DNA of 64,000 bases from Nocardia sp. NBC_00403 (lineage in GTDB: Bacteria > Actinomycetota > Actinomycetes > Mycobacteriales > Mycobacteriaceae), in the NCBI RefSeq assembly GCF_036046055.1, contig NZ_CP107939.1:7874001-7938000 (forward strand), read 5' to 3'. Shown here one piece after another: positions 37,260 through 45,768 of this stretch (positions are counted from its first letter, which is position 1; each line of letters begins with the position of its first letter). The position numbers and the translations under genes were made by a program. Below the pieces are notes generated by a model. That model saw only the letters and a program-made list of their open reading frames with translations. It was not told where the DNA came from and ran no database searches.

Positions 37260-38585
37260 CTACATGCCGACGCAGTCGATGATCGGGGCGGGATAGTCTG
37301 CGGGATTGATGTTTTCGCGCCATGGAGTGTGAATGGTGGCGGCGGGTAGGTGAGCGAGTTCGGGGATCCAGCGGCGGACGTATGCGCCGCCGGGGTCGTA
37401 ACGTTCGGCTTGGCGTAGCGGGTTGAGCACGCGGTTGGGGCGAGTGTCGGTGCCGGTGCCTGCGGCCCACTGCCAGTTGAGCTGGTTGTTCGCCAGGTCT
37501 GCGTCGACCAGCCAGCGCAGGAAGTGGTCTGCGCCGATGCGCCAGTCCACGCGAAGGGATTTGGATAAGAAGCTAGCGGTGATCAGTCGGGCGCGGCCCG
37601 GCATCCAGCCCTCGGCGCGCAGTTGACGCATCGCCGCGTCGACAACGGGGTAGCCGGTGCGGCCCTCGCGCCATGCCTCGACGGCCTGAGGGTCGTCGCG
37701 CCAACCGATCTGGCGGGGGCGGTAATCCGAGCGGGCGGTGTCGGGACGGGCGGCCAGCAGTTGATGGTGGAAGTCGCGCCATGCCAGTTGCCGGGCGAAG
37801 GCATGGCCGTCCGCGGTCGACATGTCGACCCGGTGCACCACCTCCACCGGGGACACGCAGCCGAAGTGCAGATACGGCGACAGCCGCGAAGTGGCGTCGG
37901 CGGAGAGGTCGTCGTTGCTGCGCTCGTAGCCACCGATCGGGCCGGACAGCCAGTCCCGCATGATCTTTCGGCCCGTGGTCTCGCCGCCGACGGACAGCTG
38001 GGGCGATGTCGCCCCGACGCAGATATCGTTGGGCTCCGGCAATGGCAGTCCGGCTACCTTGGGCAGGGACAGTTTGCGCGGTCTGCCGAGCGGCTCGCGT
38101 CGGTGAGCCTGCGCCCATCGCCGGAAATACGGCGTGAACACCGCGAAGTGGTCACGTCCTGTCGAGGGGACCAACTCTTCGGGATCTGCGGCGGTGATCG
38201 AGACGGCATGCGTGTGCAGCAGACAACTGCGCCGCTCGAGCCGCACCCGCAGCGCATCTTCGCGCCTGCGGCTGTATCCACTCACATCGGCAGCGATATG
38301 CACGCTGTCGGCGTGCACCTCCGCGACCACTCGGTCGACCTCGGTGACGACATCACCGCGCCGCACCACCAAACGTCCTCCGATCGAACGTAATTCGGCA
38401 TCGAGCTCGCCGAGCGCGGCGGCCAGAAACCAGGCCCGGTTCGGCGAGGGAATGCGCCCGGACAGGATCTTCTCGTCGACGACGAACAGCGGCACCACCG
38501 CGGCACCCTCGCGATACGCCGCGATCAGCACGGGGTTGTCACGCACCCGCAGGTCGCGGGTGAACAGTGCGATCGTGACGGTCAT
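37260..38585 (-). CDS. Deoxyribodipyrimidine photolyase / cryptochrome
   Basis: 441 residues from ATG 38585. The N-terminal antenna domain (ALFTRDLRVRDNPVL) is followed by the FAD domain: SPYLHFGCVSP, LAWRDFHHQLL, GYPVVDAAMRQL and NNQLNWQWAAGTGTD. It repairs cyclobutane pyrimidine dimers with light, using reduced FAD. A signalling cryptochrome cannot be excluded. The start overlaps the lipocalin stop (ATGA), so both come from the LitR-type promoter at 39.26 kb. Confidence 0.93.
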   Translation of the reverse strand: MTVTIALFTRDLRVRDNPVLIAAYREGAAVVPLFVVDEKILSGRIPSPNRAWFLAAALGELDAELRSIGGRLVVRRGDVVTEVDRVVAEVHADSVHIAADVSGYSRRREDALRVRLERRSCLLHTHAVSITAADPEELVPSTGRDHFAVFTPYFRRWAQAHRREPLGRPRKLSLPKVAGLPLPEPNDICVGATSPQLSVGGETTGRKIMRDWLSGPIGGYERSNDDLSADATSRLSPYLHFGCVSPVEVVHRVDMSTADGHAFARQLAWRDFHHQLLAARPDTARSDYRPRQIGWRDDPQAVEAWREGRTGYPVVDAAMRQLRAEGWMPGRARLITASFLSKSLRVDWRIGADHFLRWLVDADLANNQLNWQWAAGTGTDTRPNRVLNPLRQAERYDPGGAYVRRWIPELAHLPAATIHTPWRENINPADYPAPIIDCVGM

Positions 38586-39217
38586 CGCGTCACCGCGCAC
38601 AATGGTGCGATATCGGTCCGACCACCTGTTGTCGGTGAGGTCAGATACAGACAGGAATTCTGGCCCACGGCATCGATAGCGGCCCGAACCCGTTGCCACT
38701 GAGCGGTATCCAGTACCCGGTCGCGAGCGAGGACGAAGCCGGAGGTTCGGCTCGGATCGGTGACCAGGGCCCACGAGTACGCCTCGTCCAACGCGGTGAC
38801 AATGTAGTTGGTCGGACCTTCCAGTCCATCCTGGGTGGGTACCCCGGGAAAGCTGACGTGCAGTTGCGCGCCGGTCGTCCGATCATTGACCGTTGCGGTG
38901 CCGGTGATTTCGTTGAGCGAATTCACCCATGTGGTGCACGAGTTGTGCACGGAGATATTGCCCTGCGGGTCGAGCGCGTAGGTGGCCCGCGTATCGCGGG
39001 CGCACACAACGTTGAAGTACTGCGGCACAGCGGCCAGTTGATTCCAGGTGCCGAGATACCGGTCGAGGTCGAGATACGGAACCGGCGCGGGGGCCTCGAT
39101 CGGCGATACCGCCGGGCCGGCGACCGCGGTTCCCGCGGCCGTAGTGATGGCGATCAGCGCCGAAGCCACTCCAGCCGCGAGGCAACCGGAATGCCGGCTG
39201 GTTCGAATTGGGGTCAT
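38582..39217 (-). CDS. Secreted lipocalin family protein
   Basis: 211 residues with an N-terminal signal sequence (hydrophobic ASALIAITTAAGTAVAG). The mature protein starts the lipocalin fold with YLGTWNQLAAVPQYF (G-x-W) and has two Cys pairs likely to form disulfides. Blc-type lipocalins bind lipids or lysophospholipids. Start supported by AGAGGAG. First gene of the lipocalin-photolyase operon. Confidence 0.87.
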   Translation of the reverse strand: MTPIRTSRHSGCLAAGVASALIAITTAAGTAVAGPAVSPIEAPAPVPYLDLDRYLGTWNQLAAVPQYFNVVCARDTRATYALDPQGNISVHNSCTTWVNSLNEITGTATVNDRTTGAQLHVSFPGVPTQDGLEGPTNYIVTALDEAYSWALVTDPSRTSGFVLARDRVLDTAQWQRVRAAIDAVGQNSCLYLTSPTTGGRTDIAPLCAVTR

Positions 39218-39261
39218 GCGAACTCCTCTGATTCGGCGGCTTCGACCATAGTAGCGCATAA

Positions 39262-39282
39262 CGATGCATAATTGATGCACAC
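39262..39282. promoter_or_regulatory. LitR/CarH-type operator, copy 1
   Basis: CGATGCAT-AATTG-ATGCACAC lies between the divergent lipocalin-photolyase and DUF4267-litR operons. Twenty bases (39260-39279) are identical to the copy at 40867-40886. It contains CATAAT, which resembles a -10 box, so binding would block RNA polymerase. Confidence 0.65.
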
Positions 39283-39305
39283 CCTGCTCACAGGAAGGAG
39301 GATCT

Positions 39306-39668
39306 ATGACGACGATGTGGCTGCCGCGTGTGGCGGGCGCGGTAACGGCGGCATACGGACTCGCGGTGACCACACGTCCCGCGTTCTTGCTCGGGCCGTG
39401 CGGCTGGAGTTCGGACGACCCCGCCGCGCGAGCCCTCGCGCGGATGGTGGGCCTGCGCGATGCCGCCTCGGGCCTTGCGCTCGTCGCAGCGCCCGGACCA
39501 GGCGCGATGCGGCTTGCGATCGCCGTGCGGGCGTGCTCGGACCTGGCCGACACCGTGGTGGTCGGCACTACCTTGCGCGGGCAGACCCAGCGTGCGAAGG
39601 CCATCGCCGTGACGGCAGGCTGGGGCCTGCTCTGCGCCGCGACGGCGGCCGCCACCGTACGGCGATGA
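39306..39668 (+). CDS. Small membrane protein (DUF4267-like)
   Basis: 120 residues, AAGGAGG six nt before the ATG. Predicted helices include VAGAVTAAYGLAV, LRDAASGLALVAA and AIAVTAGWGLLCAAT, with LARMVGLRDAASG similar to DUF4267 proteins. It directly follows operator copy 1 and precedes the MerR-B12 regulator by 49 bp. Function unknown. Confidence 0.75.
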   Translation: MTTMWLPRVAGAVTAAYGLAVTTRPAFLLGPCGWSSDDPAARALARMVGLRDAASGLALVAAPGPGAMRLAIAVRACSDLADTVVVGTTLRGQTQRAKAIAVTAGWGLLCAATAAATVRR

Positions 39669-39717
39669 ACGCCGGGTCGGGCAGTCGCGGTCAGAATCGA
39701 CGCACGGGCTCCCGGCC

Positions 39718-40602
39718 GTGACGAAGCGCGAGAACGGGACCGGGCAGAATGGTGCGATGTCCGCCGGTACCGTTCCCGCCTCCGACGCGGCCGGATACAC
39801 GGTGCGCGCCGTCGCCGACCGACTCGGCATCCCGACGGCCACCCTGCGAAGCTGGAATCGGCGCTACAACATCGGTCCGCCGCAGCAGCGACCCGGAAAG
39901 CACCGCCTCTACACCGAGACCGACATCGAGGTGCTCGGCCGCATGCTCGCCCTCATCAGAGATGGGGCGACGCCCGCGGGCGCGGCGGCGGTGGTGCGTG
40001 GCGCCACACCGACACTCGGAGATCGTGCAGCACTGTTGTTCGCGGCCTTCGCGCTCGACGCGACGACGGTGTGCGACCGGCTCGCCGCCCACGTCCGCGC
40101 CTTCGGCGTGGTGGACACGTGGGATCAGTTGTGCCGCCCGGCTTTTGCCGACATCGTCGCGCGCCAGCACGCCGGCGAGGGCTGCATCGACGTCGAACAC
40201 CTGTTGTCGTGGTGCATCACCTCGGTCCTGCACCGCACCAACCCGCCGCCCGAAGGGCCGACTTCGAGACCGGTCGTGCTGGCCTGCACCAGCGGTGAGA
40301 CGCATGCGCTGCCGCTCGAGGTCCTGCGCGCGGCCCTTGCGGAGCGCGGTGTCGGAGCGTGGATGCTCGGCGCCGATGTCCCGACCACCGCGCTGACCGA
40401 CGCCCTTGCCAGGCATGACCGCTCCGCGTGCGCAGTACTGTGGTCACAGCAGGAATCGACCGCGCTGACCTCAGCGGTGCGCGCATGCGTCGCCGCGGGA
40501 GCCGGAGTGTTCGTCGGCGGTCCCGGCTGGGACGCGGTTATCCTGCCCGACTCGGTCGTCCGGCTCGATAGCCTCACCGATGCCGCCGACCGCCTGAGCT
40601 GA
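39718..40602 (+). CDS. litR: MerR-type regulator with B12-binding-like domain (LitR/CarH family)
   Basis: 294 residues from GTG 39718 (ATG 39757 possible). An N-terminal MerR winged helix (YTVRAVADRLGIPTATLRSW, then RRYNIGPP) is followed by a four-helix segment and a Rossmann cobalamin domain. Of the CarH light-sensor residues, the His of EH (DVEHLL) and the lower axial His of E-x-H (SGETHALPLE) are kept. The Trp nine residues before EH is replaced by Gln, and the Gly after x-x is Pro. CarH/LitR repress in the dark with adenosylcobalamin and release DNA in light. Neighbours (photolyase, lipid genes) fit a photoprotection regulon. Confidence 0.82.
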   Translation: MTKRENGTGQNGAMSAGTVPASDAAGYTVRAVADRLGIPTATLRSWNRRYNIGPPQQRPGKHRLYTETDIEVLGRMLALIRDGATPAGAAAVVRGATPTLGDRAALLFAAFALDATTVCDRLAAHVRAFGVVDTWDQLCRPAFADIVARQHAGEGCIDVEHLLSWCITSVLHRTNPPPEGPTSRPVVLACTSGETHALPLEVLRAALAERGVGAWMLGADVPTTALTDALARHDRSACAVLWSQQESTALTSAVRACVAAGAGVFVGGPGWDAVILPDSVVRLDSLTDAADRLS

Positions 40603-40868
40603 TTCGTTCGCCCTCGCGAACCGCGTATGACCCGAGGGTGCCGTGTCCCATCGGCGTGGCCGCGTCGCCGCTCTGTCCCGTCGGCGTTGCCGCGGCGCAC
40701 AGATCTGCTGATTCCACGCCACCGCCGCGTGCCCGACAGCCACGTTGCTCGATCCGCGACGGTCACACGCGACCGCCGAGGCGCGGTCTCCGAAATACCC
40801 CGACAACCACTGCTCGCCGGTCGGGCGAAGTGCCCGAATTGCGGCACTGGTAGCCCGCTCACGCAAAA
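40603..40868. other. Gap with a 30-bp imperfect tandem repeat
   Basis: A 25-nt unit occurs at 40644-40668 and 40674-40698 with three mismatches. No credible gene was found; frames through it lack ribosome sites and family resemblance. Confidence 0.5.
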
Positions 40869-40889
40869 CGATGCATAATTGATGCATCG
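40869..40889. promoter_or_regulatory. LitR/CarH-type operator, copy 2 (perfect palindrome)
   Basis: CGATGCAT-AATTG-ATGCATCG, arms perfect over 8 bp, 140 bp upstream of the flavin amine oxidase gene. Shares 20 identical bases with copy 1. Confidence 0.7.
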
Positions 40890-41029
40890 CTACATGGGCG
40901 CGTCCACCGAACGGCGAATGCCGGTTCCGCCGACGACTCCGCCGGCGCGTCGCTGCGACCCGATCGCCGCGGAATTCAGCCTCCGACCAGCGGATCGTCC
41001 GGCACCGCCTGCCGGAGAGAAGGAGCACG

Positions 41030-42352
41030 ATGATCGAGCACACCGATCCGATGAACGACCTCCGGCGAGTTGCCGTCATCGGCAGCGGAGTGGCCGGACT
41101 GACAGCAGCCTGGGTGCTCGCGCGTTCGGCCGGAGTGACCCTGTACGAGGCAGACGCTCGCCTCGGCGGTCATGCGGACACCCACCGGATCACCGTGCGC
41201 CGCGGCACAGACGTCCACGTCGATACCGGTTTCATCGTGCACAACGAGCGCACATACCCGACTCTGCTGCGCCTGTTCGGCGAATTGGGCATTGCGACAC
41301 AGGATTCGGATATGAGCATGTCGGTAAAGTGCGAGGGCTGCGGCCTGGAATACGCGGGCGCTCGTGGACTCGGCGGATTGTTCGCCGACGCCCGCTCGCT
41401 GCGCAACGGCCGTTATCTGCGACTGCTGACCGAGGTGCCACGGTTCCATCGGCTCGCACGTGCCGAACTCGACGCCGGACCCGAGTCCGACCGCACGCTG
41501 GGGGAATGGGTACGAGCCACCCGTTTCTCCGCCTACTTCGTCACGCACTTTCTGACGCCATTGGTCGCCGCGGTGTGGTCGTGCGACCCGGTGACAGCCC
41601 TGCGCTACCCGGCCCGATACCTCTTCGCCTTCCTCGACCACCACGGCATGCTGACGGTGTTCGGCTCCCCCACTTGGCGCACGGTCACCGGCGGATCTGC
41701 CACCTACGTGAACGCCGTCGCTCAGCAACTCGACACGGTGCTGCGCTCGACCCTGGTGCGGGCGGTGCACCGACTCCCCGATGGTGTCGCAGTCCGTGAC
41801 GAAGCAGATGAACTGCGCGTCTTCGACGCCGCTGTCATCGCCACCCACCCGGATCAGGCGCTCGATATCCTCACCGAACCGACCGCCGCCGAGTGCGCAA
41901 TCCTCTCCGCCATACCCTATTCGGTGAACCACGCGGTGCTGCACACCGACGAGTCGGTGCTGCCGAGAGCGCGACGGGCGCGAGCCTCATGGAACTATCG
42001 ACTGCCTTCGTGCACCGCGCCGGCCGATCGTGTCCTGGTCAGCTACGACCTCACCCGATTGCAGCGACTCGCAGGCACGGATCGACGCTTCCTCGTCACC
42101 CTCGGCCCGCACGACCGCATCGACGGGAACCTGGTCGTGGATCGAATGATCTACCAACATCCGCAATACACTCCGGCGTCGGTTGCGGCACAGCGCAGAC
42201 TCGGTGAAATCGGCGATGCCCGACTGGCATTCGCCGGCGCTTATCACGGTTGGGGGTTCCATGAAGACGGCGCTCTGTCGGGCCTGCGCGCTGCCGAGCG
42301 GCTCGGTGCGCGGTGGACGAACAGGCCCGCGACAACGGTACGAGCATCATGA
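41030..42352 (+). CDS. FAD-dependent amine oxidase-like protein
   Basis: 440 residues, GAAGGAG before the ATG. The dinucleotide fold is VAVIGSGVAGLTAAWVLARS with GGHADTHRI. The C-terminal flavin contact is FAGAYHGWGFHEDGALSGL. It belongs to the group found with DUF1365 and CFA-synthase genes, including UfaD-related desaturases proposed for furan fatty acid synthesis. First gene of a three-gene operon (4-bp overlaps) under operator copy 2. Confidence 0.85.
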   Translation: MIEHTDPMNDLRRVAVIGSGVAGLTAAWVLARSAGVTLYEADARLGGHADTHRITVRRGTDVHVDTGFIVHNERTYPTLLRLFGELGIATQDSDMSMSVKCEGCGLEYAGARGLGGLFADARSLRNGRYLRLLTEVPRFHRLARAELDAGPESDRTLGEWVRATRFSAYFVTHFLTPLVAAVWSCDPVTALRYPARYLFAFLDHHGMLTVFGSPTWRTVTGGSATYVNAVAQQLDTVLRSTLVRAVHRLPDGVAVRDEADELRVFDAAVIATHPDQALDILTEPTAAECAILSAIPYSVNHAVLHTDESVLPRARRARASWNYRLPSCTAPADRVLVSYDLTRLQRLAGTDRRFLVTLGPHDRIDGNLVVDRMIYQHPQYTPASVAAQRRLGEIGDARLAFAGAYHGWGFHEDGALSGLRAAERLGARWTNRPATTVRAS

Positions 42353-43071
42353 CGGCGAGCATCATCCGTACGCACATCCGTCATGTCCGCGTCACGCCGT
42401 TCCGACACGAGTTCCGCTATCGCAGCTACAGCTGGTTGATCGACCTCGACGATATGCCCAGGTTGCCGCGCTGGCTGCGGACTATCGCGACATTCCGATC
42501 CGCCGATCATCTCGGCGACCCGACTCGGTCGCTGCGTGCGAACGTCGATGACTTCCTCGACAGTGAAGGTATCGACTTACACGGCGGCCGAATCCTCATG
42601 CTCACCAACGCACGGGTATTCGGCTATGTGTTCAATCCACTCACGCTGTTCTGGTGCCGGGACGACACCGGCGCGGGCGTCTGTGTCGTCGCCGAGGTGC
42701 ACAACACCTACGGCGGGCGGCACTGCTACCTCGTCCGCCTCGACGAACACGCGCGGGCGCGCACGCCCAAGAAGTTCTATGTCTCGCCCTTCAACGAAGT
42801 GCGCGGCGAGTACCACATGCGATTGCCGGAACCGGACGAGCGGCTGCGAATATCCATCGTGCTCAGCGACGGCGGACCGATCTTTTCCGCCTCGATGACC
42901 GGGCGTTGCCGTCCCGCAACCATCCGTACCATTCTGCGCGCGATAGTGGCGGCACCCTTTGCTCCACTTGTGGTTTCGGCGCGCATTCGCTGGCAGGGCA
43001 TGCGCCTGTGGGCGCGCCGCCTGCCCGTCGTTCCCCGGCCAACCCCTGCACAGACGGAGTCTTCGCGGTGA
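42349..43071 (+). CDS. DUF1365 family protein
   Basis: 240 residues from ATG 42349 (overlaps the amine oxidase stop). The family signature is HVRVTPFRHEFRYRSYSWLI, then NARVFGYVFNPLTLFWC and KKFYVSPFNEVRGEY. DUF1365 proteins are nearly always beside the amine oxidase and CFA-like genes and are thought to act with them on membrane fatty acids; the reaction is not assigned. Overlaps the methyltransferase start (GTGA). Confidence 0.9.
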   Translation: MTASIIRTHIRHVRVTPFRHEFRYRSYSWLIDLDDMPRLPRWLRTIATFRSADHLGDPTRSLRANVDDFLDSEGIDLHGGRILMLTNARVFGYVFNPLTLFWCRDDTGAGVCVVAEVHNTYGGRHCYLVRLDEHARARTPKKFYVSPFNEVRGEYHMRLPEPDERLRISIVLSDGGPIFSASMTGRCRPATIRTILRAIVAAPFAPLVVSARIRWQGMRLWARRLPVVPRPTPAQTESSR

Positions 43072-44360
43072 GCATCGAATCGCATTCCACGTCCGATTGC
43101 GCATCCGCGCAACAGCTTCCTTCCTATCCCGACGTCGAGCACGTGCCCACCGGGATTCGCGCGAGCATTGCCGCAGCAGTGGCCAACAGACTATTTGAAC
43201 ACGTCGTGCGCGATCTGCCGATCAGGGTCGAGTACCCCGACGGAACGGTCCTCGGCCGCAATGCGGTGCGGCCGGATCAGCCCCGGCTGATCCTGCACCG
43301 GCCCGACCATTTCTTCGCGCGCCTCGGCAGCGGCGGGTTGATCGGATTCGGCGAGTCCTACATGGCGGGCGATTGGTCGGCCCCCGATCTCACCGCCGCC
43401 ATGACGGTGTTCGCGCGACATGTGGACACACTGGTGCCCGCGCCGCTCCAGCGACTACGTCGCTTATATGTCGCGAAACACCCTGCTGCGCAGCGGAATA
43501 ACGAATCGAACACCCGCGGCAATATTGCCAGGCACTACGACCTGTCCAATGACTTCTTCGCACTGTTCCTCGACGAAACACTGACCTACTCCAGCGCGCT
43601 GTTTCCCACGCTGTCGCCACGGCCGCAATGGAACGACCTTGCCGCGGCCCAGCGCGCGAAGATCGATAGGCTGCTCGACCTTGCCGGTGTCGGTCTCGGT
43701 ACTCGCGTCCTCGAAATCGGCACCGGCTGGGGCGAATTGGCGCTGCGCGCGGCGCAGCGCGGCGCGGCAGTGCGCTCGGTGACACTCTCCGCGCAGCAGC
43801 GGACGCGGGCGCTCGACCGGGTCACGGCGGCCGGCCTGGCCGACCGGGTGACCATCGATCTGCTCGACTACCGGCACGTCGAAGGAAGCTACGACGCGGT
43901 GGTGTCCGTAGAGATGATCGAAGCCGTCGGTTACGAATATCTGGATACCTACTTCCGAACCATCGATCGCCTGCTCGCACCGGGTGGACGAGTGGCGATC
44001 CAATCGATCACCATGCCGCACCACCGGATGGCGGCTACCCGCAACACCTACACCTGGGTGCAGAAATACATCTTTCCCGGCGGGTTCCTGCCCTCGACCC
44101 GGCTGCTGCGCGAAGTGGTTGCCCGAAGTACCGGATTGGTTGTGCGCGAACAACTATCGATGGGCGAGCACTACGCGCACACATTGCGCCTGTGGCAGCA
44201 GCGATTCGACTCCCGACCGGACCGGGTCTCCGCACTCGGCTTCGACCCGATGTTCCGCAGGATGTGGCGGTTGTATTTGGCGCATGCCGAGGCGGGGTTT
44301 CGCTGCGGCTATCTCGATGTCCAGCAGTTGCTGCTCACCCGCACGGAGCCGGTCGGCTAG
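43068..44360 (+). CDS. Cyclopropane-fatty-acid synthase-type methyltransferase
   Basis: 430 residues, GTG 43068. The SAM site is VLEIGTGWGELALRAA near residue 218. The family also shows HYDLSNDFFALFLDETLTYS, then VSVEMIEAVG and YIFPGGFLPS. The enzyme adds a methylene or methyl group to unsaturated acyl chains in phospholipids. With the amine oxidase and DUF1365 it matches a photoprotective lipid-modification set. The stop shares CTAG (44357-44360) with the convergent epimerase stop. Confidence 0.92.
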   Translation: MSIESHSTSDCASAQQLPSYPDVEHVPTGIRASIAAAVANRLFEHVVRDLPIRVEYPDGTVLGRNAVRPDQPRLILHRPDHFFARLGSGGLIGFGESYMAGDWSAPDLTAAMTVFARHVDTLVPAPLQRLRRLYVAKHPAAQRNNESNTRGNIARHYDLSNDFFALFLDETLTYSSALFPTLSPRPQWNDLAAAQRAKIDRLLDLAGVGLGTRVLEIGTGWGELALRAAQRGAAVRSVTLSAQQRTRALDRVTAAGLADRVTIDLLDYRHVEGSYDAVVSVEMIEAVGYEYLDTYFRTIDRLLAPGGRVAIQSITMPHHRMAATRNTYTWVQKYIFPGGFLPSTRLLREVVARSTGLVVREQLSMGEHYAHTLRLWQQRFDSRPDRVSALGFDPMFRRMWRLYLAHAEAGFRCGYLDVQQLLLTRTEPVG

Positions 44361-45709
44361 GCGGGCACGCGGCCGAGCAGATGTCGCAGTGTCGACTCCA
44401 GATCCGGCCTACGGAAGAGGTGACCTGCCGCTTGCAGCCGAGCGGGCTCGACTCGTTGGCTCGCCGTCGCCAGCTCCCGCGCTCCTTGCGCGCCCAGCAG
44501 CAAGCCGGGACCGAACTCCGGCACCGGGAGCAGCGCGGGCCTGCGCAGCACGGCGGCCAGGATCCTGGTGTAGTCGATGTTCCGAACTGGCTGTGGTGCA
44601 ACGGCATTCACCGGACCGGACAGATCGTCCTGCCACAGCGCTCGGTGATAGACGTCCACCAGGTCATCGATCCCGATCCAGGAAAGCCACTGGTGGCCGT
44701 CACCGATCCGGCCGCCCAGCCCAGCCGCGAACAGTGGCCGCAACAACCGCAGCGTGCCACCGCGCGGCGACTGCACGATGCCGGTGCGCACCGACACCAC
44801 CCGGACGCCTGCCGCGGCGGCGGGGGCGGTGGCCGCCTCCCAGTCCGCGACGACATCGGCAAGAAAACCGTCGCCACGAGAAGCGTTCTCGCGCAGCACT
44901 TCCTCGCCGCTGTCGTAGCCGTAGTACCCGATCGCGGAGGCGCCGATAAAAGTGGGCACGCCCGCGCGGCCGACGAGCTCGGCGAGTTTGCGGGTCGGCT
45001 CGATGCGGCTCTCGACGATCGCTCGCTTGTGCTCCTCGGTGAACCGACCCGCGATCGACGCACCGGCCAGGTGCACCACCGCATCGACACCGTCGAGCAG
45101 ATCAGGGGCCGGATCTGCGGGGTCCCAGCGCCTTTCGCTCGTACTGCGGGGTGCGTGGCGGACCAGAGAAATGACAGCGTGCCCGCCGGTGGTGAGGAAC
45201 GCGGCCAACGCCGAGCCCACCAACCCGGATGCACCGGTTATCGCGATGATCGACGGCGCGAAACCCACCCGCGCGGCCCGGCGGTGCGCGGCGAGGTCGT
45301 CGGCGACCTGCCGGTACCGGTAGTCGAACATCGATCGCAGTGCGAACGCGGGCACCGGCGACTCCACGCGATCGACGATCCGGGTGTGGTCATCGTCGAC
45401 GACCTCGAAATCGTGCGTATGCCGCCACCTCAGCAGCAATCCGGCGGGCAGGGACGCGAGGCCGTCTACGGCGATCGTGTCCACGAAACGATGCGGCGGT
45501 TCATAGCCCCTCGGATCATGCCTCGCGACCCAGCGCAGCCCACCCGGCAGGCCGAGCACCGCCTGACCGTCCTGCATCGAGCCCGCCTCCGCCAGCAGCG
45601 ACACCGGCTGCCACGGCGGCGCCAGCCGGGCGAACGCTCCTGGTCTGGCGTACCAGGCGAATACCTCGGCCCGGGGAACGGCGACGACGCTCGAACACTC
45701 GATGCCCAT
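44357..45709 (-). CDS. TIGR01777-type NAD epimerase with N-terminal SRPBCC domain
   Basis: 450 residues from ATG 45709. Residues 1-140 are an SRPBCC domain (CSSVVAVPRAEVFAWYARPG). From about 150 comes an NAD(P) Rossmann domain (IAITGASGLVGSALAAFL) with the TIGR01777 pattern VVHLAGASIAGRF and the DUF1731 tail. The fused form is common in actinobacteria. Substrate unknown. Operator copy 3 lies 27 bp upstream. Confidence 0.88.
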   Translation of the reverse strand: MGIECSSVVAVPRAEVFAWYARPGAFARLAPPWQPVSLLAEAGSMQDGQAVLGLPGGLRWVARHDPRGYEPPHRFVDTIAVDGLASLPAGLLLRWRHTHDFEVVDDDHTRIVDRVESPVPAFALRSMFDYRYRQVADDLAAHRRAARVGFAPSIIAITGASGLVGSALAAFLTTGGHAVISLVRHAPRSTSERRWDPADPAPDLLDGVDAVVHLAGASIAGRFTEEHKRAIVESRIEPTRKLAELVGRAGVPTFIGASAIGYYGYDSGEEVLRENASRGDGFLADVVADWEAATAPAAAAGVRVVSVRTGIVQSPRGGTLRLLRPLFAAGLGGRIGDGHQWLSWIGIDDLVDVYHRALWQDDLSGPVNAVAPQPVRNIDYTRILAAVLRRPALLPVPEFGPGLLLGAQGARELATASQRVEPARLQAAGHLFRRPDLESTLRHLLGRVPA

Positions 45710-45735
45710 CCCACGACTGTAGTCACGATCAGTTC

Positions 45736-45756
45736 GCTTGCAACGTTTATGCATCG
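45736..45756. promoter_or_regulatory. LitR/CarH-type operator, copy 3 (half-conserved)
   Basis: GCTTGCAA-CGTTT-ATGCATCG lies between the divergent epimerase and SDR genes. It keeps the TGCA-N7-TGCA core and one full half-site (ATGCATCG) of copy 2. Confidence 0.5.
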
Positions 45757-45768
45757 TTCACCGGCAAA

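Noticed and set aside
40627..40878. Small ORF with CPNCGTGSP, zinc-ribbon-like end
   Set aside because: One Cys pair only, Arg-rich body, no ribosome site, and it runs into the operator palindrome.
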